This document shows positions 1-12,318 of a DNA stretch of 64,000 nucleotides, piece by piece (positions within the stretch are counted from its first letter, which is position 1; each line of letters opens with the position of its first letter). Position numbers and translations under genes: made by a program. Origin of the DNA: Rhynchosporium graminicola (lineage: Eukaryota; Ascomycota; Leotiomycetes; Helotiales; Ploettnerulaceae). The notes under the pieces were generated by a model. The model was not told the origin of the DNA. It ran no database searches and saw nothing but the letters and a program-made list of their open reading frames with translations. The stretch lies in NCBI GenBank assembly GCA_900074885.1, contig FJUW01000045.1:124001-188000 (forward strand). Direction: 5' to 3'.

Positions 1-1288
1 AACCTTGATGCGCAAGCCTCCCTTGCTGAGAGCAGAAGGAAACTTGCTGGCAAGGGCAAGAAGAAGAAATCCAAAAGGCAAATCTTTGAGGAACGTGAAG
101 CTCTCAAAAAAGAGCAAGAGGGTGCCTACCTGGACACATTTGAGCGCCAAGAAAGTGAGATGCCCGAGGAGGACGACGATGAGGAGTTTGTCACAGAAAC
201 TGCTCCGGTCGAAACCACTGTGGAGTGGGGCATGTCAGCTGAGATTCCTCGACCAACTGTTGACGATGATTTCAATACGGTCCTTGACCTTGACGGCATC
301 CAAAATCTCATCAAAGATGATGAAGACATCCCAGCCGCCGTGTCGATACTCAAGTCAGTCGGCAATCCCAAACCCGGCTGGGCAAAGCCTTGGGCTTGGA
401 GACAGGAAGACATCAAGGCACTCAATCGTGACGGATACAGAGGTCTTGTCACCACTGATATCACGATCGGAGGTTATTACGTTCCTAATGCGTCTGGTTG
501 TGCTCGTACCGAAGGGACTAAGAAGATTCTGAACGCCGAGAAGTCCAAATACCTCCCTCATCGAATCCGGGTACTGAAGGCACGTGAGCAACGCGAAGCC
601 CTTCTATCACGAACTGGCCAATCATCTGCTGCTGACGCAGCGCAAGCTGCGAAGGTTGCTGCTGAGAAGCTAGCATCCAAAGGAAACTCCCGCGCTAACC
701 GCCTAAGCCAACGTACTATGGCTATGGATCTTGACCGTCAGAAGAAGTCCCTGGGTACCGATGTGGACAACGTAATTAGCTTCAATCAACTGAAGAAGCG
801 GAAAAAGATGGTCAAGTTCGCTCGGTCAGCCATCCATAACTGGGGACTATACGCCATGGAAGACATTACGATGAACGACATGATCATCGAATATGTCGGC
901 GAAAAAGTCAGACAGCAAGTCGCCGATCTCCGTGAGCACCGCTATCTCAAGAGTGGAATTGGAAGTAGTTATCTCTTTAGGATTGATGAGAACACTGTTG
1001 TGGACGCGACCAAGAAGGGTGGTATTGCTCGATTTATCAACCATAGTTGTATGCCCAATTGCACGGCTAAGATCATTACTGTGGACAAGAGCAAGAGAAT
1101 CGTTATCTACGCGCTGCGCGATATTGACGAGAGTAAGTCTTCAATGCCATTGAACCTAAACCAAGAAAAGCTAACATGTAACAGATGAGGAACTCACCTA
1201 CGATTACAAGTTTGAGCGTGAAATCGGTAGTACGGATCGTATACCTTGTCTTTGCGGTACGACAGCGTGCAAAGGATTCCTCAACTAG
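1..1288 (+). CDS. SET1: SET1 histone H3 lysine-4 methyltransferase, C-terminal part (5' end outside window)
   Basis: The reading frame is open from base 1, so the gene starts upstream. It holds a basic/acidic linker, an N-SET-type region, then a SET domain with the cofactor and active-site motifs [11 protein letters not shown] and ELTYDYKF, and a post-SET zinc motif [13 protein letters not shown] at the very end, which is how Set1 proteins finish. One 52-nt intron (1133..1184, GTAAGT...CTAAC...ACAG) splits the codon before EELTYDYKF; exons are 1..1132 and 1185..1288, stop TAG. Set1 is the catalytic subunit of COMPASS and places methyl groups on H3K4 at active promoters in the nucleus. An unspliced reading would stop early at 1188 and lose the post-SET motif. 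Identity is very likely; the missing N-terminus would carry the RRM domains. Confidence 0.95.
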
Positions 1289-2456
1289 ATCCTCGTTTTT
1301 TTTCAATTTCACGTTCAACCCGCTATCCAGTAAAAATGCAGGGGTATTACTTCTGAGCGCGGATTCCAGTTGATCCACCGGTCCTGCACGGCATTTCGTG
1401 GCACTGTTTTCGTACAGGCACGCAGGATATTATGGTCAGTGCTATGGAAGGTTGGAACGAATAAAACATGTACTTTTTCAACCAGGTTCTCTTTCAGGCG
1501 GGGCGGGGCATTTGCTTCACAGGAGCTTTGGCGTTGAATCTGAGGTTTCTGGATGACAATTTGATATCAGGGGGTCGGTTGCTTTAGCAGCAACGTTTTC
1601 TCAGTTTTATGATGTGCACTCGGTGTCACATTTGTATGATTAGGCGAAAGAGAAAGAAAATAGCGAGTCGCAGGTCAAAAGCACTCGGAAGGCATAGGAG
1701 AAGAGAACGGCTGGATGGCTGAAAGCCGATTGTATGTATGTAGGGATAGATGGGATAATGAGCCGGCGTTGGGTGATGGACGCAAGAGATGAGACGACAT
1801 GCGAATATGGGCTTGCGAGCTGCGTCTTGCTAAAAGCAAGCATGCGCACAATAGAATTAACCGATTGATGAAGCGTGTGTACAAGAGCATGAGTGAAGCG
1901 TAAAATTGGAGTGCGATTCCAGGGGCGCAAACAATTATCTGATCTTCGGCTTTTCTCAAAAACAGCTTTTTCTCGATTCGACGTCCTTAATTCGTTTGGA
2001 TCACACGGGAGTCCACTCTCGAAACGGAGTTTGACACTGAACACTACAGAACCTGAGAGGTATGTCGTGAAATGATCTCTCAAGCTCTGTTACGTGCACA
2101 TACATTTATTCTCTGTAATTTACATTCCCAGCTCTGGCTTGCTAGTATGACTGAAGATCAGTATGCTTTTGAATATCGGGTATCTTGGTCTGTCTTCTCT
2201 TTTCTGAACGAATCTCGACTCCATCCGCTTCCTATTTGTCCTCGCTAAGGACGATTCCTCACAGAATATTTGATGGTCCTCGATTCCTCATCCCCGTCCC
2301 GTTCTCTGAACATCTATACCGTCCCATCCTAATTGCTAAACTCCTCACTCCCACTCCCTTCGCCATGCACCTCCCAAAATCCCCTATAGACGATCACGTC
2401 TCCTCTCCACAATCCACTCTCACGATCAGCTTTCCTTCCCACATACCCATCTTAAA
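1289..2456. other. Intergenic, SET1 3' flank
   Basis: Convergent 3' regions of SET1 and TRM112. Short open frames here have no recognisable motif and no consistent splice signals; I see no gene. Confidence 0.6.
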
Positions 2457-2974
2457 TCAGACTAGGTGATTCGGTAACAGGAAATTCGCAATCCCTTCTT
2501 TGATCTTGTATTCGTGGCCGCAATTTGCGCAGACTAAACCGCCTTCACTGATCTGTGTCTCGAGAAGGAGGTTGTGTAGTTCGGAGGAGAGTTTGGGATC
2601 GGACTCAAGGTCGGAGGTGGAGGGCGCGGTGGGAGGGAGAGCGGGGAACCCGAGCTTGAGGAATCGATGTTAGTATCCGTCTTTCTTCGGGAGTTTGTGC
2701 TCCTTGACAAGAAGGGGAGGGAAAGTTAGAGGAGCGGACGAGAAAGGAGCAGGATATTGAGGAATGGTAGAAGGGAGAGCTGATATACTTCGGAAGCAGT
2801 AATACACAGCGCGGCCCAATCCACTCTCGGCAGCACATTCACTAGTAATTGGTGATTCGGCGCTATGCTGTCGGATACCAATTCGCAGTCCTTTGGGTGC
2901 AGAGGGAAGGAAGTAGATGTGGATTTGCATGCTTTGACGGCGCAGGTGAGGAAGTTGAGCGTTAGGACTTTCAT
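2457..2974 (-). CDS. TRM112: Trm112-like multifunctional methyltransferase subunit
   Basis: Two exons, 2974..2789 and 2654..2457, joined across a 134-nt intron with GTATAT donor, perfect TACTAAC branch site and AAG acceptor, encode 127 residues, close to the usual ~130. The start MKVLTLNFLTC is the conserved Trm112 N-terminus. The zinc cysteines are C11 and C16 near the start and C104 and C107 in VCANCGHEY, and the protein ends with the typical IANFLLPNHLV. Trm112 is a small zinc protein that binds and activates several methyltransferases (of tRNA, rRNA and the release factor eRF1). It lies tail-to-tail with SET1. The unspliced first exon runs on for 20 non-conserved residues, which confirms the intron. 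Confidence 0.95.
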
Positions 2975-3892
2975 TTTGTCTGTGGATCGAGGAAGTGGAC
3001 GCTGAATGGTTTGGTGGATCGTGGGATTCTGCGGAGTCTAGAGGGTAGTATGTGGTGGTGTTGGGATTTTCTGGGAGCTGGTGGCTGTCGTGATATGATG
3101 CACAGTAGTAAAGTGATTTGGAGGGGTCGCTGAGGTTCTGCTAAACTTTTTTGAAGATCTTCGATAGCGCGTGGAGATTAGATTAGATTAGATTGGATTG
3201 GAGGATCCACCTTCGTCGGCACGTTCCCAGGAATGGATTGGTCTCGGCTGGGTATGTAAACAAAATGTCGAGATTCAAAGACATCCAACTTTGATAACAC
3301 CATTTACTTGTTCGCAAATGAGTAGTGTCAAATCGACTATGATATCGGAAGACCCTGAGTACAATCTTGGCGAGCTGAGACATGATTCACATGAATTATT
3401 TGTTTCGAGAAAGTCTTAATAGTTATGTTCGATTGTTGCAGATTAAAAAGGTGAACTAAGTCAATTTATCTGCTTGGACACATTCTTGTTAGGTATCAAA
3501 TTGTCATCCGTGCCTCAGCCTGTTATCGGTGAGTTACTCCATCAGCTGTCGTTCTTACTTCTCACATATAGAGCTTATCTCACTATAATCGCACCATTAA
3601 AAGGCTAGATTTCCAATAACAGGAAACACAGATCTCTCAGATCTTTGCATCAGATTTTAAGAGGATCGGAAACATAATCTTAATTATTCTTTTCAAATAC
3701 TTGAGCAGCCGATTTCTAATATGGTTCAATTGCTTACACACACAACAAGAGAAAAAGTCATCCCCGATCAACAAGAGTCAATTTCTTGTAAAAGATCCCT
3801 AGGTCCCAAGTCGCCATTATTACTGCAGATCAGATCCAGTCTTCATACAAAAGCGCAAGCAAAGCAGGACCTCCCCTCTACCGTAGAGAAAC
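2975..3892. other. Intergenic with short AGATT repeat
   Basis: Contains TRM112 promoter sequence and a short AGATT tandem run at about 3174..3201. No gene seen. Confidence 0.6.
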
Positions 3893-5045
3893 TCAGACGA
3901 CCCTATTCGCAACCACGAGCAAGAACACCGTAATCTCAGGCTTCATAATTCCTGCACTAATTGGAGACCGATCCACCGATCGAACTTCAACCTGCTCGTA
4001 AAAATAGTTGGCATAGGCTGGATCATTGAGGAAAATCGATACCCGTGCCGCGCTCTCAATGTCGTCCTCATGACACGGCAACTCGAACGGCTTCCCAGAG
4101 GCCCAGTTTCCCCAAAGTACGACTCCAACCCAGAATTGGTCGATTGACATCTTCTCTACGATGAGAAAACGTGGTACGGCTACCAGATATCGTGTTGCTG
4201 CTGCCATGACTTCGGAAGACATCAGTTTGTCGATGTAGATGGCGTATTCTTGGATGTGGATGTTCGGCTTGGGCTCCTTGTCGAATGAATACACTACCGT
4301 GCCATCTGTGAACTCTGACACCTTCTTATCTTTTTCGACGAGAAACTCTGCGAGGATATTGCCGGAGCGACGGAATGCATTGAGAGGTACGCGGAAATGA
4401 TGTGGCTGGCCTGGCGCGGTAAGTGACTTGGTTGGATCTTCTTTGGTCAGGAGTATGACCAATTCTTCGCAATATGTCGAGACCTGCACAAAATCGTTCT
4501 TCTTCTTGATGGAACGGATAGGCAAGTCCTCAAAGTCTGAGAGAACATTCTTCTGATAGGAATTCGAAGAACCTCCGCGGCTTTTCAAAATCGACGAGAA
4601 AGGATTACCGCCATAGACCGATTTTTCTTGTTGGTCTCTGAAGTTTTGCTTCCAGTTCTTAGGGATATATGTTTTCGACTCTCCTAGTGGGTACATTTTG
4701 TTGTCAATGTCTTCTGGAACAAGCGACTTTCGAAGAGAAGGTGAAGGCTCGAGTTTTGGTTGAATAACAGGCTCGGGTTGCTGAAGCGCGACATCAGGGG
4801 ACAAGATAGGAACATCATCTGCTATCTAGTCAGCTCGAATACATGATTATTAGCGAGGCAAACGAAGAAGGCGCACCATCATTCAAGAGCTTCTTGGGCA
4901 TATTACGGATCATCATTTCGAGGTGAGCCTCTAATTCAGCAAGAGCCGCAGCCTCAGGTGCGTATCTCCTCTTGAACGCTTCTTCTTCCTTGGTATTTCT
5001 GACAGACGAGAGATTAAACAAATCGATTTCCATTGGTGTCGACAT
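3893..5045 (-). CDS. Unrecognised fungal protein, 364 residues
   Basis: Two exons, 5045..4877 and 4818..3893, with a 58-nt intron (GTGCGC donor, CTGAC branch, TAGCAG acceptor) that joins ...LLNDD to DVPILSPDV in frame. The start MSTPMEIDLFN is the first ATG of the frame. The N-terminal third is low-complexity and charged with a helical stretch rich in Ala/Glu. From about residue 160 there is a compact, mixed hydrophobic domain beginning YCEELVILLTKEDP and FRVPLNAFRRSGNI, whose pattern of a strand, a loop and a 'resistant residue' helix faintly recalls BTB/POZ folds. That resemblance is weak and I do not assign a function. No signal peptide and no convincing membrane segment. Codon use and the clean intron support a real gene. 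Confidence 0.75.
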
Positions 5046-8000
5046 GGTGAAGAAAATTATAGTGTTCGAGACAAAAGGTTGACTCAGGGAGAGAATGATT
5101 ACATGGAGAGATTCGAACCTGGAGTAGGCAGGCGGCAGTTGGCAAACTACCGGGTGAGTCTAGCTGCTTCTTTATTGAGGTGAAGAGTTGATTGAGAGGT
5201 GAATTCATCTTTAGCTTTAGCAAGAGCTGCAAGGCTAGAATCATCCACTTGGCTTTCCCATTTTATGCTCTTAAGGGTAGTGCAGCATTCTAGTCTTGGT
5301 ATAGAGAGATTACTGAAGTGAGAATAGATAGCATTAGTCAACACAAGTATTTAAAATCTCTTGAACCATGTCTCATCGGTTGCTAATACTGCTCGGAGTC
5401 CAGGCTTTCCCTTCCCAACATCCTCCTCCGCTAAGCGAGATTTCAAAACAAAAGGATTATCCCACGTGATCTCTATAATGGGGTTTTCAGTTTCCAGGAA
5501 ACTCCGATGCTAAAGGACTGCCCCACTAGATTTCTAGATATTAAATATCCAACCTTTCCCTGCAAATTGGAAGCGATGTCACTCCAACGGAGGTTGAGAC
5601 AACTTGATGGCAATCGCTAAGATCTTGTCATAAGATTTTTCAGTAATTCTCAGACTTCCCGTACCGGTGACGCCATCAATAAAAGTTTCGAAGCAACCAC
5701 CTGGGAGAATATGCAAATGGGGCAGCAGAGCCCAGCTAGTGTAAGCCATTAGCCATCATCCCCCAAGTGCATGTTGCATGCTCCCAAGCCGAACAGGGAG
5801 TAAGGTTGGTAACTGTTGGTCTCCCAAATCAAGATAAACTCTTCTCATTCTGGGTCAATTAAGAGTTCTATCGCCAAGTCTGCACGAGGCCTTTTGTGAA
5901 AAGACGAGATCTGTAATCAATCAGTGTTACTCGTCGAAAGTAGAATAGAGCGAAGATTTGTGGAACTCTTCTCACAGGAGCATAGGTAATCTCCTGGAAT
6001 GCGACTAGTCCTTCGGGCGAACTTGTATGGAAAACAACAACCGGATGTTTGTTGGCCCCGCTCGCTAATTCGCAGAAAAGTACGTCTTCAATTTGATACC
6101 AAGGATTGTCACATGTTTTCAATCCGAGATAATATTCCGGCGTAACATTGATACTTAGGATGTCTCCCAGCCTAAAATTAGTTTATGCTACATTGAGTGC
6201 CATAATTTGGTCCCTGAGGATTTGTGTTGAGTATATAGATAACGATGGAAATTTTGACAACCCGGGCAGAGAGAAGACAGGAATTGTATGAGGATGAGGA
6301 TGAAAGAGGTCACTCCAAGAAAGGACTGCTATAGACTACAGACCTTCACAGTTGGAGGATATAAGATTTACGAACACTCAGATGCGTCCATATCTATATA
6401 GCTCTACAATTTCCATGCACCACCAAAAGTCTTCATATTCCGAGCCTGAGTCTCGGTGGACTTGCCATTTGTCAAAGTTTATTCCCTGTCCAAATCCTCG
6501 GCCGGAACCCCCTCATGAAAGGGTCTTTGTTAAGTAACAAAGCATTGTTATGAGACTGATTTCCTTAGTAGGGCGAGCTCAGGGATCACAAATACAATGG
6601 CATGAGGTGAGATGAATTACAGGGGAAAAGGATTCTATTGACAAAGTCTTTGTTGTGGTCAAGCAATATGTAAGTTAAACCAACAATCAAAAATAGCAAC
6701 CTGGAAATAGCTGTAATTGTATCTTTAATCTGAAGTTGAGCATCAGCTTCTACGATTCTGTTTCAAACCAATAACTAATATATGATCAACAATCCCAACT
6801 TGGCTCTATTGGGTTTTCCAGCTGCTCAGGCATATGTTTTGACACAGCAGCTCTCTCTAAAATTCGACCTCGTACCACGATATTTTGCACCAAACTACCC
6901 CTGGAGATGCAAATCATCCGCATACCCTACTTTTATAAAGTACTTCGAATGCCAGAACAACTAGCACTTGTAGGGAAGGATTCGGAGCCGTAAAAGGCAC
7001 TCACATTCAACGATTAAAAAAAGGATAACTTCGCAAACGGCAGATATCCAGCGTCTTTCACCATTTCTCAGTGTCCCAAGATTTGGTTCTGACATTAGTA
7101 GGTTGAAACTAACAAAACAAGGAAAACGTATAAAAAAAATCCATATAAGGTATTATGGCGCTGTCCAAGTCGACATCCAGGTTCCATACGTGTGATCCAA
7201 GACCCATATGAACCCCAAAGCCTTGATACTACTCTTTGGTGAGGCGCACATGGTGCATGATAGTACACTTGGGACTTGTCCACCTCCGAAATAGTGAAGT
7301 CGGGAGAATGTGCCAGTTTGGTAGCGAGATCCAGCTCGTTTCTACCACGACGCTCTTATTTTTAAAAGCGAATGAAATTCTCATCCGTGAATCAGCCTTG
7401 TCATTGTGTGATTCAAGGCAAGTCGAATTTCTTCGAGGGCAGATTGTTCTTCCGTTCCCTAATATTTCCAAGCGATGTCCTCGGATACCTGCTACTGCCT
7501 GCCCAAGAAGCGACGTGATTACAACTAGCTGAAACCTATGGTAATGGTAGAAGCTTTGAAATTGACTATATATTGGTACAATGGTCAGATATTGCGTCTG
7601 CTTTTCGTTGATGATGTGAATCGAAATGCGGGGACGACGGCGGGATGGCGAGCAGCCATTGGGATAAAACAAATTTGCACAAGAAGGCAACAGGAGTCGT
7701 ACATGTAGGTGGAGCAAGTTGGGCTCGCTATAAAATTCCTTGGAACACCGTCGATTTCGACGACGTTGCCGGGCTTGACCGATTGTATTTGTGGCAAAGA
7801 GGCCGTAGCCGAGAAGAATTAATCAAGACGTATTATGCGATAGACCCAAGGATAATTCTAATATATCGAGCTATGAGCGCCATAGTTAGGCCATTGGACA
7901 TGGGCTTTGGGAATTGGTAGAGATGGTCGATGAGAGGTGTAATGCATAGACAATGGACAGGAGTGTCATCGATCTCTGTAAGTTGACAGCCTTGTAAAAT

Positions 8001-9187
8001 GTCCTCTGAAATATTGCAATTTTGGATCAAAATTTTCAATCTCTGTCTTGATCACAGTGAACTCGATCCAAGTACTTATTGGGGAGCAGTACGACTATTC
8101 GGAGGTTGGATTCAATTCAAAAACTGTCCTTAACCTGAGACTAGACGCCGACTCGAATCCTGATACGGATACTGGATCGAGATGACGAATACTAGAGAAA
8201 CTTTTAGGTACCTCAGCCATGGACAATAGCTACGAAGAAAATATCATGTATGAAAGTGTGTATTAAACTAAGCGAATGCATGTCGAAACACTTTTTTTTT
8301 CGACGATTCCCTTGTTTGGCTTGAAGTGTGTCCGAGACTTCGCAGAGAAAAGATATGCTCAACTTTCCTCACTAGTTCCGCCATTGAGGAATGGTCATAA
8401 TATCTTGGTCGGATGATCAGAAACCGACACCTCGAGAAGTTGTAGCAGGAGATCATTGCCGTCTAGCCGCTAGTCCTCAGAACTGCATCCTCGTTGAGAT
8501 GCAGTGATTGTTGTTCTCTGTAGGAGTAAGCTTGCTTCTCTCGAAGAACCATTACTTGTATGCATTTTGAAAGCAGAGGGAGGCCAAACGACAGTCGATG
8601 AGATGGACCGTGCTTGCACTAGATTCGGAACTGTTTCCGGCAAACCGAAGGAGATAATTTTGTCACATTATATTTGAATTGTCCTGATTAAGCGAGGACC
8701 TTCAAGGGCCCGTGAGGCCCGGTAACTGTGCAATGTGATCAGGTCTGAGGCTCAAGATGGTTGAGTAATGATGGAGCGTGACATGTTTTAGCATACAGGC
8801 AAATCGGAATTCAGATAAATGCAGATGCGTTGCGGAAGAATTGCCATCGAACTTCCGCCAGTGGTCAAATCATGCAGGTCTTCATAGGGAATGATCGACC
8901 AGACCCATGATCGGCACAGCGGGAGGAACCTCAGTGCCAAGTCTTCTTTCCAGATTTCGTCTCCGAATTCCACGAACCATATTCGTGTGAGTACCCGCCG
9001 AAATTGTATTTAATAAACATGCAACCACGCGGCAGCCACACCGTACAAAAACAGCTTCTGTAATGAGATAACTTGGACTACGAATGGATGACCAAGGGGG
9101 AAAAAAGCAATGTACGGGTAAACAAAGATGTGCATAAAGGAAACGGATGTTTGATAGAGATGCTACGACGTGCTGTATGATCTGGAG
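5046..9187. other. Long region with no well-supported complete gene
   Basis: Scattered short frames only. A 65-codon frame on the minus strand (5147..5344) ends in a coding-looking, charged helix but has no partner exon that I could place. The minus-strand frames around 7585..7797 and 8788..8973 are similar orphans. One possible exon is listed separately at 5871..6171. Confidence 0.45.
5871..6171 (-). CDS. Possible exon of an unrecognised gene or gene remnant
   Basis: After a TTTTAG acceptor at 6172 the minus strand stays open for about 100 codons (LGDILSINVTPEYYLGL..., ...WYQIEDVLFCELASG..., ...VVVFHTSSPEGL...) to a TAG at 5868. The amino-acid mix looks like real protein rather than random frame, but I found no ATG exon within a normal intron distance (the nearest ATG would need a 20-nt intron). 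It may be the last exon of a decayed gene. Low confidence. Confidence 0.25.
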
Positions 9188-9194
9188 TATAAAA
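9188..9194 (+). promoter_or_regulatory. TATA box of the AA9 gene
   Basis: TATAAAA sits 79-85 bases before the ATG at 9273, a usual distance for a strongly regulated fungal secreted-enzyme gene. Confidence 0.55.
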
Positions 9195-9272
9195 GGTCAT
9201 GGATACCCAATGCATATGAAGAAGACAAGCAGCTTCCTCTCTTCTCCAAACAATTCCGCATCCTGAGAACTC

Positions 9273-10085
9273 ATGATGAAGCTCCTCGCAACCATCACCA
9301 CCCTGACATCTGTAGCCTCTGCTCACTACGTCTTCCCATCCCTCATCTCCGCCGGCGCAACAACAGAAGAATGGGCCAATGTCCGTCAATGGACGGGATA
9401 CTACACCAACGGGCCAGTAACAGATGTCTCTTCTCTCGACATACGATGCAACGTTGACGGCTCGACCAAATCCGCGAAGACGCTCGCAGTCACTGCTGGC
9501 TCCGTTCTGGGATTTACCGCAAAGTCGGGTATCACTCATCCGGGTGTGATGCAGTTCTATATGGCGAAGGTGCCACAGGGAAAGACGGCCGCTACATGGG
9601 ACGGCAGTGGAAGTGTTTGGTTCAAGGTGTTTAATGATAAGCCGACTCTTGGGTCCAGTATGACTTGGCCTACGGATGGTAAGCAGTCTCCCAAGAGAAA
9701 CATGTTGACGAAAAAGAATTGCAAGCTGACAGAATGACACGGTATAGGCAAGGCATCGGCATCGTTCACAATCCCAAAAGCAGTACCAAACGGCGAGTAC
9801 TTGGTACGAGCCGAGCACATTGCTCTCCACTCTGCTGGTAGCACAGGAGGTGCTCAGTTCTACATCTCGTGTGCACAGGTCAGTGTCACTGGAGGTGGTT
9901 CTGGAACTCCTGGACCGCTCGTTGCTTTCCCAGGCGCGTACAAGCCAACCGATCCTGGAATTCTGATCAATGTGTACTACCCAGTCGTGAGTTTGAAACT
10001 CTCCAGAACTCTTTTTTTGCGAGAAGCTGACATTAAATAGCCCACGTCTTACACACCACCCGGACCAGCTGTCTGGACTGGATGA
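9273..10085 (+). CDS. AA9 lytic polysaccharide monooxygenase (former GH61)
   Basis: Three exons, 9273..9678, 9748..9986 and 10041..10085, separated by 69- and 54-nt introns (GTAAGC...CTGAC...TATAG; GTGAGT...CTGAC...AATAG), give 229 residues. A 17-residue signal peptide ([17 protein letters not shown]) ends exactly before His18, the N-terminal histidine that AA9 enzymes need for the copper brace. The second copper His is H89 in THPG, the axial Tyr is Y174 in QFY, with the conserved second-sphere H163 (HSAG) and Q172. It ends in [17 protein letters not shown], the usual AA9 tail, with no CBM1 module. It oxidatively cleaves cellulose or related beta-1,4-glucans outside the cell. An ATG one codon later (9276) could also be the start. 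Gene appears intact. Confidence 0.95.
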
Positions 10086-10789
10086 GAAAGATTGGCTAGG
10101 GATTGAAGAAGACAACTGAAGACAATTCGAATGCGGGCTCGTTGGTGAATAGAGGAAAGAAAGTGATGGAAGGGATGGACATATAGCGAAGACAATTGTA
10201 CATATGTAGCAAGGCATCCTGTAAGTAAATCATTCATTCGTTGAACAATTTACGTCCAAAATAAACCTGCGATACGGGGGTTTGGACAACGAGATATATC
10301 AGAATTGTGATCGCAGGATAGTGGTCTTCAATGACTTGCTGATATTTGTAATATGAGAAATACGACACAAACATGCTATCGCTAAAGCATCTTTCACGCC
10401 AAATTGGCGACAGAAGTACGATTTTTTCCCGCTTGGCAACTGCACGAATTCTCATGATAGGCATTGATAACAAATGAAATCCGAATGAGTGAATATTGAA
10501 TTGGAGGCTCGGTCCCACTTGATGTTTATATCATCTCTATGGCAATGTTGAATGTGAAATGGATCATGTCTTCAGAGAAGTTCCCACCCTTGAAAGGAAC
10601 GATTGTAAAAGGACGTTCAAATTGAGAATTAGAGTTTGATACCATTTACCGCTTTGCACGTGACGAGGCTACTTTTCTGCGTTAGTGGTGGAACGGGCAT
10701 CCGTAAAGTTTTTTCTTCCTATCTGTTCGAGTCTCGAACATCCTACCACGGGATCCCTATCACTCTCGATAGAACATCACAAATTCGAA
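10086..10789. other. Intergenic between AA9 and YTM1
   Basis: 3' flank of the AA9 gene and promoter of YTM1. No gene seen. Confidence 0.6.
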
Positions 10790-12318
10790 ATGGATCCAAC
10801 TATGGAAGACATTATCACGAATACCACCAGACATGGTCAAGTGCAAGTCCAGTTCATCACCAGCGACTCAACGATCGAGCTCGAGGAGGGCAAAAGGCAG
10901 CTTCTTGTGCCCACCAGTGAGCAGAAACACCATCATGATATTGAGGAATCCGCTAACGCGCATACAAAGATATTGGCAGATATGGAATCTCTCAGATCCT
11001 CAATTCGGAATCTATGCTCGATACTGGTGCGCCAATTCCCTTTGATATTCTCGTTAATGGAGCTTTCCTACGCACAACCCTCGAAGAATACCTCACGGCA
11101 AATGGTCTTTCCTCAGAAACGACTATCGAGTTGCAGTATGTTCGCAGTTTGATCCCGCCTCTGTACGAGGCAAGCTTTGAGCACGATGACTGGGTCAGTT
11201 GCGTGGATGTATTGTCTGCGACTTCAAGAGCTGGCTCCTGGGACGGTCATGGTGTTACTGTGGGCCAGGAGCGCTTGCTTTCTGGATCATACGACGGATT
11301 GCTGAGGATATGGAACAAATCTGGACAAACAATTGCGACGTCAGCTTCGTCCAGTACGGGTGGTCATTCATCAAGCATCAAGTCTGCGAAGTACATTTCA
11401 CCATCGCAAATTGCTTCCGCTGGTCTGGATCGCACAATCAGAATATGGAAATATACAGAAGCAGAAGATCAGTTATCCGCGACACTGAAACCGACATTAG
11501 AGCTGTATGGCCACAAAGGTGGAATCGAGTCGATCGATGTTTGGGGTCCTTCGAATCAAATACTTTCTGGGTCTACGGACGGCAAGATCGGGTTATGGAC
11601 GACTTTGAAGAACTCCGCACCAGAAGCAAATGCCTCTCTGATATCCTCCGGTCCTACTGCAAAGCGCCGCAAACTTACCACATCTACGTCTACTACACAA
11701 CGAGGCCCTCTATCCTTGATCGCCTCTCACAGTGGACCAGTAAACGCAGTCATCTTCAACCCTCTAGACCACACAGTAGCATACTCCGCATCTCAAGACC
11801 ACACCATCCGCACCTTCGACCTCACAACCTCCAGTCTCGTTGATACACGAACAACTTCTCATCCTTTACTCTCCTTGACTGCTCTTCCAGGAATCAGTCA
11901 CCAGATACTAGCAGCTGGTACCAGCGCCCGCCACATCACACTCCTCGACCCTAGGATATCTTCTCAATCTACACAAGTCATGACTCTCCGTGGGCATACT
12001 AACAAAATCGTCTCGCTCGGTCAGGACCCAGAAAGCAGATATGGCTTAGTTAGTGGAAGTCACGATGGCACCTGTCGCATATGGGACTTGCGAAGTTCGA
12101 GGCAGGGAACGAAAGATGAAGGAGGTGGACAGGTCGGCGAGGCGGTATATGTGGTAGAGAGGGAGTCTCATAAGGGTGTCAAGAGACCGGTCGGTGGTGA
12201 TGGGATTAAGGTGTTTGGTGTTGCTTGGGACGAGAATGTTGGAATTGTTAGCGGAGGCGAGGATAAGATGTTGCAGATCAACAGAGGGAGAGGTATCACT
12301 AAGCCAGCGGAGTCGTAG
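10790..12318 (+). CDS. YTM1: Ytm1-like WD40 ribosome biogenesis protein
   Basis: Exons 10790..10916 and 10970..12318 around a 53-nt intron (GTGAGC...CTAAC...CAAAG) encode 491 residues. The N-terminal ~100 residues are the NLE/ubiquitin-like domain (VQVQFITSD..., [19 protein letters not shown]). They are followed by [16 protein letters not shown], the junction typical of Ytm1, and about seven WD40 repeats (for example [63 protein letters not shown]). It ends in an [12 protein letters not shown] tail. In yeast Ytm1 works with Nop7 and Erb1 in the nucleolus to process 27S pre-rRNA, and its UBL domain is grasped by the AAA+ ATPase Rea1. Appears intact. Confidence 0.93.

Noticed and set aside
1640..2083. 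147-codon minus-strand frame downstream of SET1
   Set aside because: Starts at a non-ATG or weak start, has no motif and lies in the 3' flank; composition is not coding-like.
5101..5172. GATTCGAACCTGG, a tRNA T-loop-like sequence on the minus strand
   Set aside because: No matching acceptor stem, D-arm or anticodon arm could be folded in the preceding 75 bases.
7229..7717. 162-codon minus-strand frame and overlapping plus-strand frames
   Set aside because: Several frames on both strands overlap without any recognisable domain or splice structure; not enough to support a gene.
9078..10217. 379-codon open frame on the minus strand opposite the AA9 gene
   Set aside because: It lies antisense to the well-supported AA9 exons, has Ser/Cys/Arg-rich shadow composition and no motif.
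11199..11843. 214-codon plus-strand frame inside YTM1
   Set aside because: Out-of-frame shadow of the WD40 repeats.
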